Assembly: GCA_936941515.1 (NCBI GenBank)
Contig: CAKZJI010000082.1
Span: 1-7,915, forward strand
Origin: an uncultured Propionibacteriaceae bacterium
GTDB lineage: Bacteria; Actinomycetota; Actinomycetes; Propionibacteriales; Propionibacteriaceae
Direction of reading: 5' to 3'
DNA length: 7,915 nucleotides
The translations under genes and the position numbers were made by a program. The notes under the pieces were generated by a model that was given only the letters and a program-made list of their open reading frames with translations, had not been told where the DNA came from and did no database searches. Shown piece after piece: positions 1 to 5,123 of the stretch. The first letter of the stretch is position 1, and each line of letters starts with the position of its first letter.

Positions 1-3
1 GAC

Positions 4-7
4 AGGA
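4..7 (+). promoter_or_regulatory. Shine-Dalgarno that decides the ftsZ start
   Basis: AGGA lies 9 bases before the ATG at 17 but directly abuts the ATG at 8, with no spacing. The spacing therefore favours translation from 17. Only seven bases precede the first ATG, so nothing more can be said about upstream signals. Confidence 0.5.
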
Positions 8-16
8 ATGGCGGTC

Positions 17-1177
17 ATGGCAAGCGCATCTCAGAATTACCTGGCAGTGATCAAAGTCGTCGGCGTCGGCGGCGGTGGCGTCAACGCCGTTAACCGGATG
101 ATCGAGGCCGGGTTGCGCGGCGTCGAGTTCATTGCAGTAAACACGGACGCCCAGGCGCTGCTCATGAGCGACGCCGACGTCAAGCTGGATGTTGGTCGAG
201 TGTTGACACGCGGCCTTGGAGCCGGTGCTGACCCATCGAAGGGTCGTCAGGCTGCTGAGGACCATGCCGAAGAGATTGAGGAGGCCCTCAAAGGGGCTGA
301 CATGGTCTTCGTGACTGCAGGTGAGGGAGGCGGCACTGGCACTGGGGCTGCTCCCATCGTGGCGAAGATCGCCCGCTCACTGGGGGCTCTGACCATTGGC
401 GTGGTCACACGTCCCTTCTCATTCGAGGGGCGTCGCCGCGCCACCCAGGCGGACTCGGGGATTGAGTCGCTTCGTGAGGAGGTCGACACCCTGATCGTGA
501 TCCCGAACGACAAGCTGCTGCAGATGACGGATCATCAGGTCGCCATCCTTGATGCCTTCAAGCAGGCTGATCAGGTTCTGATGCAGGGCGTCTCCGGCAT
601 CACGGATCTCATCACTACCCCCGGTCTGATCAATCTGGACTTCGCGGATGTGAAGTCCATCATGAGCCAGGCGGGCTCCGCCCTCATGGGCATCGGCTCC
701 GCCCGTGGTGAGGATCGCGCGCGGGCCGCAGCCGAGATGGCCATCAGCTCGCCGCTGCTTGAGGCCAGCATTGACGGCGCACACGGTGTGCTGCTGTCTA
801 TCGCGGGTGGCTCTGATCTGGGGCTATTCGAGGTCTCGGCCGCGGCACAGCTGATTGAGGAGGCCGCCCATGATGAGGCGAACATCATCTTCGGCACGGT
901 GATCGACGACGCCCTCGGTGACGAGGTCCGCATCACCGTGATCGCCGCAGGCTTCGACGGAGGCCATCCTCAAGTGCGGCGCCCATTCATCGACGACACT
1001 CGCGGGCTCCGGGCAGCCACCCCGCCAGTCACCACCCCCCCCGCCCCGCCTGCGGCTCCGCTGGGAGGCCAGCGGCCGGCGCCCATGACTCCCATGCATC
1101 CGACCCGTCCCGAGCCGCAGCCGCGTCCGGCCCGTGCTGAGGATGACGACCTGGATGTGCCGGACTTTATGAAGTGA
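17..1177 (+). CDS. ftsZ: Cell division protein FtsZ (bacterial tubulin GTPase)
   Basis: FtsZ polymerises in the cytoplasm at mid-cell in a GTP-dependent way and forms the Z-ring that recruits the divisome. Seen in the sequence, numbering from the ATG at 8: the nucleotide-binding G-rich loop GGGGVNAV (21-28), the tubulin signature GGGTGTG (107-113), the T7 synergy loop NLDFAD (209-214) with the aspartates that complete the GTPase site of the next subunit, a proline-rich linker (about 325-376), and the conserved C-terminal peptide [11 protein letters not shown] that in this family binds partners such as SepF. The length, 386 aa from 17 or 389 aa from 8, is normal. The ATG at 17 is preferred because of AGGA at 4-7 and because actinobacterial FtsZ proteins have few residues before the [10 protein letters not shown] motif. 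sepF follows after 83 bases. The upstream neighbour, usually ftsQ, is outside the window. The linker contains a run of eight C (1035-1042). Confidence 0.98.
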   Translation: MASASQNYLAVIKVVGVGGGGVNAVNRMIEAGLRGVEFIAVNTDAQALLMSDADVKLDVGRVLTRGLGAGADPSKGRQAAEDHAEEIEEALKGADMVFVTAGEGGGTGTGAAPIVAKIARSLGALTIGVVTRPFSFEGRRRATQADSGIESLREEVDTLIVIPNDKLLQMTDHQVAILDAFKQADQVLMQGVSGITDLITTPGLINLDFADVKSIMSQAGSALMGIGSARGEDRARAAAEMAISSPLLEASIDGAHGVLLSIAGGSDLGLFEVSAAAQLIEEAAHDEANIIFGTVIDDALGDEVRITVIAAGFDGGHPQVRRPFIDDTRGLRAATPPVTTPPAPPAAPLGGQRPAPMTPMHPTRPEPQPRPARAEDDDLDVPDFMK

Positions 1178-1247
1178 CGGCGTGTCGGCGACGAAAGGCC
1201 CGGCAATCCCGAAACCGATCGGTACTCTCGTAGGCGAAGCGATTGCT

Positions 1248-1254
1248 AGGGAGG
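1248..1254 (+). promoter_or_regulatory. Strong Shine-Dalgarno of sepF
   Basis: AGGGAGG is followed by six bases and then GTG at 1261. This fixes the sepF start at that GTG. The in-frame TTG at 1243 lies upstream of the ribosome binding site. Confidence 0.75.
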
Positions 1255-1260
1255 CAGGCT

Positions 1261-1752
1261 GTGGGAGTTCGGAAACTGGCTGAATGGATGGGGCTCGTCG
1301 AGGACGGTCGTTACAGCGATCCTCGTGATGAACTGTCCGAGGAGTATTCCGTCGAGGAATATGTTGAGCCTGAGCCCGAGCCGACGCCGGCCCCCAAGCC
1401 GCAGCGTCGCCCGCATCCCGTGCCCGTCGCCGTCGAACAGCCTCCGGCTCAGGAGCCCCGGCAGGTGGCCGACATCAGCCGTATCGTCAACGTGCGTCCC
1501 CGCAGCTACAACGAGGCCCGTTCCATCGGCGAGAACTTCCGCGATGGCATTCCCGTCATCATGAACCTCTCTGACATGGAACGCGGTGAGGACAAGAGGC
1601 TCGTGGACTTCGCGGCAGGCCTGATCTTCGGACTGCGCGGAAACATTGAGCGCATCTCCAGCCAGGTCTTCCTCCTGTGCCCGCACAACCTCGTGGTGGG
1701 TCCCGAGGACAAGGCGCGTCTTGCGACGGGCGGGTTCTTCAACCAGAGTTGA
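1261..1752 (+). CDS. sepF: SepF, FtsZ membrane anchor and divisome protein
   Basis: SepF tethers FtsZ polymers to the membrane and is the main FtsZ anchor in actinobacteria, which generally lack FtsA. From the GTG start the protein has 163 aa. Residues 1-15 (VGVRKLAEWMGLVED) form the expected N-terminal amphipathic membrane-binding helix. Residues about 16-65 are an acidic, then proline-rich linker. From about 68 to the end is the compact SepF (DUF552) domain, containing SYNEA, IPVIMNLSDM and DFAAGLIFGL and ending in the typical GFFNQS. The start is set by AGGGAGG six bases upstream. sepF sits directly after ftsZ, without the yfiH and yggS genes commonly found between them in related bacteria, and five bases before the yggT start, so the three genes are probably co-transcribed. 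The identification rests on both the sequence and its position. Confidence 0.96.
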   Translation: MGVRKLAEWMGLVEDGRYSDPRDELSEEYSVEEYVEPEPEPTPAPKPQRRPHPVPVAVEQPPAQEPRQVADISRIVNVRPRSYNEARSIGENFRDGIPVIMNLSDMERGEDKRLVDFAAGLIFGLRGNIERISSQVFLLCPHNLVVGPEDKARLATGGFFNQS

Positions 1753-1757
1753 AAACT

Positions 1758-2039
1758 GTGTTGGCAATCATCTTGTACCCGCTCCTGCAGTTCTACCTGC
1801 TGGTGCTCGTTGCCCGTGTCGTCCTGTCGTGGGTGCCCCTCATCAAGCCATCATGGACCCCGAAGGGGATCGTGCTGGTCTTGGTGGAGGGGGTCTACTT
1901 CCTGACAGACCCACCCTTGAAGCTGCTTCGCACCTTCATCAAGCCGCTGCGGTTCGGGGGCATAGCTCTCGACCTGGCGATGCTGGTGCTGTTCCTCCTC
2001 GTCCAGGTCCTCTTCTGGGGCGTTGCCTACCTGCGTTGA
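1758..2039 (+). CDS. YggT family (YlmG-like) small membrane protein
   Basis: This is a 93-residue integral membrane protein of the YggT/YlmG family, which is found beside sepF in many Gram-positives. Its molecular function is not well established, but it is linked by context to division and membrane organisation. Two hydrophobic segments are visible, at about residues 2-29 and 69-91. They flank the family's conserved loop with a DP pair at 51-52, Arg58, a KPLR stretch (62-65) and a GG-x3-D element (67-72). The GTG at 1758 is chosen because it lies five bases after the sepF stop and gives the usual length with a membrane helix right at the N-terminus. The frame is open further upstream, but that extension is hydrophilic and overlaps sepF. 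TTG at 1761 is an alternative. No clear Shine-Dalgarno is present, so translation probably depends on coupling to sepF. Confidence 0.88.
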   Translation: MLAIILYPLLQFYLLVLVARVVLSWVPLIKPSWTPKGIVLVLVEGVYFLTDPPLKLLRTFIKPLRFGGIALDLAMLVLFLLVQVLFWGVAYLR

Positions 2040-2093
2040 CAGCCTTCTGTCGTCCTTTTGCCGGTCAGCTCGCCCCAATGCCCCGAAAATGCT

Positions 2094-2125
2094 GGGTTTC
2101 AGGGGTCAGGGTGACCTCTGAACCC
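2094..2125 (+). terminator. Strong hairpin between yggT and divIVA (terminator or operator)
   Basis: A 14-pair stem (2094-2108 with 2112-2125) has a one-base bulge at T2097, one G-T wobble (2103/2117) and a three-base GGG loop. It lies 54 bases after the yggT stop and about 20 bases before the divIVA -35 box. It has no T-run after it, so it is not a classical intrinsic terminator. Actinobacterial terminators often lack the T-run, so termination of the ftsZ-sepF-yggT transcript is the likeliest role. The near-symmetric DNA (GGGGTCA/TGACCTC) could also be a protein binding site. Confidence 0.5.
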
Positions 2126-2145
2126 TGAACCTCTGCTTCAGGTCG

Positions 2146-2174
2146 TTGGACCTTCGGAAGTATTAGAGTAACCT
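2146..2174 (+). promoter_or_regulatory. Candidate sigma70-type promoter of divIVA
   Basis: TTGGAC at 2146-2151 is followed by a 17-base spacer and TAACCT at 2169-2174, which matches the essential first, second and last positions of TATAAT. The predicted transcription start is near 2181, giving a leader of about 58 bases before divIVA. This is inferred from sequence only. Confidence 0.5.
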
Positions 2175-2182
2175 TAACGCCG

Positions 2183-2208
2183 TGCCCGGAGATTCTCAGG
2201 ATCGGGCA
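2183..2208 (+). other. Inverted repeat in the divIVA 5' leader
   Basis: TGCCCG (2183-2188) and CGGGCA (2203-2208) form a 6-bp stem around a 14-base loop that itself contains GAGATTCTC, a short self-complementary piece. It would sit at the extreme 5' end of the predicted divIVA mRNA, which could stabilise the transcript or act as an operator. It could also be coincidence. Confidence 0.35.
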
Positions 2209-2238
2209 TAGAGGATTCTTCAACCTGTGGGAGTAGAG

Positions 2239-3189
2239 ATGAGCCTGACCCTGGAAGAGGTTCGCCGAGTCCGGTTCCGGATGGCGCGCCGAGGAGCCAC
2301 CGGATATGAGGTAGGCGATGTCGACACCTTCATCGACAAGGTGGAAGAGTCGTTCGCTCAGTTCGAGAACGAGCGTGACCTGCTGCGTCGTGAGGTCGAG
2401 TCGGCCCGCAACTCGGGGGATTCCGCGCCTGCGGCGAACGACGAGGCCATGGCTGCCAAGGACAAGGAGATAGGTTCTCTGCGTTCTGAGATCGAGCGGC
2501 TGCGCAGCCAGATCGCCCAGCAGGCGAAACAGCCTCCTGCGCCTGTGGCCTCCTCTGGCGTGAGTGAGCAGCGTGTCTCGCAGCTGACTCAGGACAACGA
2601 GCGTCTACGTGCAGAACTAGATCGTGCCCGGCGGGAGTTGGACGATGCCCGCACCTCGCGTGTCAGCCACCTGGCCGGAAACGCCGAGATGCTGCAGGTC
2701 ACCACTCGTGAGGAGGCCACCCCGGCAGTTGTCCGGCTGGTGTCACTGGCCACGGAGCAGGCCGAGCGTCTGGTCGAGGAGGCCAGCGTGGAGGCCGACC
2801 GCAAGGTCGGTGAGGCCAAGCAGGAAGCATATGAGATCACGGCGGATGCCCGTACCAAGGCCGAGCGGATTGAGGCTGAGGCCCATGTCAAGGCTGAGCA
2901 GGTGACCCGCGAGGCTCAGAATCGTGCTGATCGGGTTGACGGCGAGGCTGACCGTCGCCGCGCCGAGCTTTTTGCGGAGCTGGAGCGCGAGCAGGGTGTG
3001 CTCACCCAGAAGGTCGCTGCGCTGCGTGACTTCGAGGCCACGTACCGCAACAACCTGCGCGGTTACATGACCCGGCATATGGAGGCGCTTGAGCAGAGCA
3101 TGCCTGAGCCGCTCGACATCCCCGAACTGGCGGAGCGTTCCCGTACACCGCGGCTTGACGCCCTGGCAGCTCAGGACCGTCGAGGCTGA
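2239..3189 (+). CDS. divIVA: DivIVA/Wag31 polar growth and septum scaffold
   Basis: DivIVA is a membrane-curvature-sensing coiled-coil protein. In actinobacteria (Wag31) it marks poles and septa and directs polar cell-wall synthesis. The ATG at 2239 is chosen over the GTG at 2227 because GGGAG (2229-2233) sits five bases before it and the product then begins MSLTLEEV, the normal start of the family. This gives 316 aa. Residues about 3-45 form the lipid-binding DivIVA domain, with Phe13, a basic RR pair at 17-18 and the pattern GYEVGDVDTFIDKVEESF. A heptad region with a variable A/P/Q-rich insert follows (to about 150). A second long Ala/Glu/Arg-rich coiled coil then runs from about 163 to 265, the tetramerisation part of the family. 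The C-terminal tail is proline- and arginine-rich and poorly conserved. The gene has its own candidate promoter and is separated from yggT by a strong hairpin. Confidence 0.95.
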   Translation: MSLTLEEVRRVRFRMARRGATGYEVGDVDTFIDKVEESFAQFENERDLLRREVESARNSGDSAPAANDEAMAAKDKEIGSLRSEIERLRSQIAQQAKQPPAPVASSGVSEQRVSQLTQDNERLRAELDRARRELDDARTSRVSHLAGNAEMLQVTTREEATPAVVRLVSLATEQAERLVEEASVEADRKVGEAKQEAYEITADARTKAERIEAEAHVKAEQVTREAQNRADRVDGEADRRRAELFAELEREQGVLTQKVAALRDFEATYRNNLRGYMTRHMEALEQSMPEPLDIPELAERSRTPRLDALAAQDRRG

Positions 3190-3200
3190 ACGCTCCCAGG

Positions 3201-3228
3201 TTGACCTGCGCCGGTGGAGGTGTAGTCT
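3201..3228 (+). promoter_or_regulatory. Candidate promoter of the dksA-like/lspA/rluD unit
   Basis: TTGACC (3201-3206), a 16-base spacer, and TAGTCT (3223-3228) form a plausible sigma70/SigA promoter. Its start point would be near 3235, 33 bases before the ATG of the zinc-finger gene. The boxes lie just after the divIVA stop at 3189. Confidence 0.5.
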
Positions 3229-3239
3229 CCCTTCACCGG
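3211..3239 (+). other. Inverted repeat bracketing the -10 box
   Basis: CCGGTG (3211-3216) and CACCGG (3234-3239) are perfect inverted arms around the TAGTCT -10 box. The inner GGAG (3216-3219) and CTCC (3227-3230) can extend the pairing in RNA. The placement suggests either an operator for the downstream unit or a weak terminator for divIVA. There is no T-run. Confidence 0.35.
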
Positions 3240-3267
3240 ACGAGCATCCAAACATCGAGGACAACTT

Positions 3268-3696
3268 ATGCCAACCACGAACCCCCACGAGCCTGTGGCC
3301 GCCAAGGTCCTTCCTGTCAGGGAGGGAGAGGAGCCATGGACTGCCGAGGAGGTCATGGAGCAGCGAGAGGCTCTGGTTGATGAGCTGGAGCGGCTTGAGA
3401 AGAAGGTGGCCGCCACTGACAGTGAGCTCAGCGCTCTCCTGCTGCATGGCAATGACGGGGCTGGTCGCGACCCTGCTGATGTCGGTTCCTCGAATTTCGA
3501 GCGTGATCAGGAGCTCTCCCTGGCGCACAACGCCCGCGAGATGGCAGATCAGGTGAGGCTTGCCCTCCATCTGTTCGATGAGGGGCAGTACGGGCTCTGT
3601 GAGGTCTGTGGCGAGCCCATCGGCAAGGGAAGGCTCCAAGTCTTCCCACGTGCCACCCTGTGCGTGAGTTGTAAGCAGCGCGAGGAACGACGCTGA
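3268..3696 (+). CDS. DksA/TraR-type zinc-finger protein
   Basis: This is a 142-residue protein of the DksA/TraR C4 zinc-finger family, whose best-known members bind the RNA polymerase secondary channel and modulate promoter activity. Residues about 25-60 and 76-105 form the two arms of a coiled coil. The tip region contains DPADVG (68-73), which by eye aligns with the DPVDRA tip of E. coli DksA, so the two aspartates are kept while the alanine is replaced by glycine. The zinc site is C111-x2-C114-x17-C132-x2-C135. GAGG at 3257-3260, seven bases before ATG, supports the start. It is the first gene of an overlapping unit with lspA and rluD. Actinobacterial members of this family are poorly characterised, so the RNA polymerase role is inferred from family and not shown here. 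Confidence 0.88.
   Translation: MPTTNPHEPVAAKVLPVREGEEPWTAEEVMEQREALVDELERLEKKVAATDSELSALLLHGNDGAGRDPADVGSSNFERDQELSLAHNAREMADQVRLALHLFDEGQYGLCEVCGEPIGKGRLQVFPRATLCVSCKQREERR
3682..3686 (+). promoter_or_regulatory. Shine-Dalgarno supporting a CTG start of lspA
   Basis: GAGGA lies inside the 3' end of the zinc-finger gene, six bases before the CTG at 3693. It is too far (42 bases) from the only conventional in-frame start, the GTG at 3729, to serve that codon. Confidence 0.55.
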
Positions 3697-4184
3697 GCCG
3701 GAAAGCTCCCGCGCTGCTCGCTGCCGGGGTGGCGCTGGTGGGGCTTGCCGTGGATCAGGTCACGAAGTGGGCTGTCCTGGAGCACCTCACGCCAGGGGAG
3801 CCGCGCAACGTCATCGGGACTTTTCTTCGTTTCACTGTGGTCTTCAATCCTGGGGCGGCCTTCGGGTTGGGGACAACGTTCACCTTTGCGCTCAGCCTCT
3901 TCGCCATCTGCGCTTTGCTGGCGTGCATCGCGGTCGGGCTGCCACGGGTGTCCACTCTTCCGCAGGGGGTCACCCTGGGGCTTTTGATGGCGGGCGTCGC
4001 CGGGAACCTGTATGACAGGGTGCTGCGTCCCCCTGGGCCTCTGCTCGGGCATGTCGTGGATTTTGTGCAGTTGCCGCATTTCGCCATATTCAACGTCGCG
4101 GACATGTGCATCACGACGGCGGCGGTCCTGATCCTGTTGATGGCTTTTCGCACGCCCAAGACGGACGGGGAGGCTGGGGCATGA
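3693..4184 (+). CDS. lspA: Lipoprotein signal peptidase II (LspA), probable CTG start
   Basis: LspA is a four-helix membrane aspartyl protease that removes signal peptides from diacylglyceryl-modified prolipoproteins. Numbering from CTG: the first helix is at about 5-20, followed by DQVTKW (21-26). Next come FNPGAAFG (51-58), a second and third helix, and GNLYDR with catalytic Asp108. VVDF (121-124) and FNVAD with catalytic Asp137 follow, then the last helix. The only conventional start in this open frame is GTG at 3729, which would remove most of helix 1. From CTG 3693 the protein begins MSRKAPALLAAGVALV (if CTG is read as Met), a normal basic N-terminus plus a full helix. The CTG also overlaps the upstream TGA by 4 bases (CTGA) and has GAGGA six bases upstream. 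The length is 163 aa, typical of the family. The family call is certain. The start is inferred. Confidence 0.93.
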   Translation: MSRKAPALLAAGVALVGLAVDQVTKWAVLEHLTPGEPRNVIGTFLRFTVVFNPGAAFGLGTTFTFALSLFAICALLACIAVGLPRVSTLPQGVTLGLLMAGVAGNLYDRVLRPPGPLLGHVVDFVQLPHFAIFNVADMCITTAAVLILLMAFRTPKTDGEAGA

Positions 4185-5101
4185 GCGTCTTCCTGGTGCC
4201 GGATGCTCTGGATGGTGAGCGGGTGGATGTCGCGGCGGCCCGCATCACAGGGTTCAGCCGCTCCCGGATAGCCGAGCTGATTGGCGACGGGGGTGTGGTG
4301 CTGGATGGCCACCAGATAACTAGGGCATCCCAGCAGGCGAGGGCCGGCGCACTGTTGGAGCTGGTCACCGCTCCGAGACCCACTGATGTCATCCCACACC
4401 CCCAACTCGCCGACGATCTGGAGGTGATCCACGAGGATTCCGACATCATCGTGGTCGACAAACCCGCGGGCGTGGCTGCCCATCCGAGCCTCGGCTGGCA
4501 GGGGCCGTCGGTGACGGAGCACCTCGCGGCCGCCGGGATATCCATCGCGACGTCGGGAGCGCCAGAACGGCAGGGTGTGGTCTCACGCCTTGATGTTGGA
4601 ACCTCCGGGCTGATGGTGCTCGCACGGTCGGAGCGCGCCTACTCGGTTCTCAAGCAGGCTTTCCGGGACAAGACAGTCGACAAGACCTATCTTGCCCTCG
4701 TGCAAGGCCACCCCGATCCTTTCTCTGGGACTATTGATGCCCCCATCGGACGTCATCCGGGTCACGAATGGAAGATGGCGATCATGGAGGGGGGACGCGA
4801 GAGCATCACCCACTATGAGGCTGTGGAGGCCCATCGTGCTGCCACGCTGGTTGAGGTCAGGCTGGAGACGGGTCGCACACACCAGATCCGAGTCCACTTC
4901 GCGGCCATCGGTCATCCATGCTGCGGGGATCCGCTGTACGGCTCCGACCCGGTGCTGGCGAGGCGGCTGGGACTGGAACGCCAGTGGCTTCACGCCCATC
5001 GTCTTGGCTTCCAGCATCCCGTGCGGGGTGAATACGTTGAATTCGAGTCAACGCCTTCCCAAGACCTGCAGAATGCACTGCACGTCGTGCGCTCAGAATA
5101 G
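4181..5101 (+). CDS. RluA/RluD family 23S rRNA pseudouridine synthase
   Basis: This enzyme isomerises uridine to pseudouridine in RNA. Members of this subfamily that sit beside lspA are usually annotated RluD-like and modify 23S rRNA. The product has 306 aa. Residues about 12-65 form an S4 RNA-binding domain (RVDVAAARITGFSRSRIAEL), and about 80-290 form the catalytic domain. The catalytic Asp138 lies in SRLDVGTSGLM, where the usual His of HRLD is Ser135. The Tyr of KTYLALV and the RTHQIRVHF motif (232-240) with the following GDPLYG are intact. The ATG overlaps the lspA stop as ATGA and has GGGGAGG seven bases upstream, so it is translationally coupled. An earlier in-frame start at 4106 would lie inside lspA and is unlikely. 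The exact target uridines cannot be told from sequence. Confidence 0.93.
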   Translation: MSVFLVPDALDGERVDVAAARITGFSRSRIAELIGDGGVVLDGHQITRASQQARAGALLELVTAPRPTDVIPHPQLADDLEVIHEDSDIIVVDKPAGVAAHPSLGWQGPSVTEHLAAAGISIATSGAPERQGVVSRLDVGTSGLMVLARSERAYSVLKQAFRDKTVDKTYLALVQGHPDPFSGTIDAPIGRHPGHEWKMAIMEGGRESITHYEAVEAHRAATLVEVRLETGRTHQIRVHFAAIGHPCCGDPLYGSDPVLARRLGLERQWLHAHRLGFQHPVRGEYVEFESTPSQDLQNALHVVRSE

Positions 5102-5111
5102 GACTGTACGG

Positions 5112-5117
5112 TAGGCT
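5112..5117 (+). promoter_or_regulatory. -10 box of pyk, leaderless geometry
   Basis: TAGGCT (TAnnnT type) is followed by six bases and then the GTG at 5124. The standard distance from a -10 box puts the transcription start on the G of the start codon. There is no Shine-Dalgarno before GTG and no convincing -35 box. This fits the leaderless mRNAs common in actinobacteria. Confidence 0.5.
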
Positions 5118-5123
5118 GACACC

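Noticed and set aside
1646..2128. 160-codon + strand frame overlapping the sepF end and yggT
   Set aside because: The composition is low-complexity (Arg, Pro, Ala) and the overlapping frames encode conserved SepF and YggT residues.
2743..3639. 298-codon minus-strand open frame across divIVA and the zinc-finger gene
   Set aside because: It crosses two real genes and an intergenic promoter region and shows no family motif, so it is a shadow frame.
3755..4522. 255-codon minus-strand open frame opposite lspA and the pseudouridine synthase gene
   Set aside because: It is antisense to two genes with intact catalytic motifs and shows no recognisable motif of its own.
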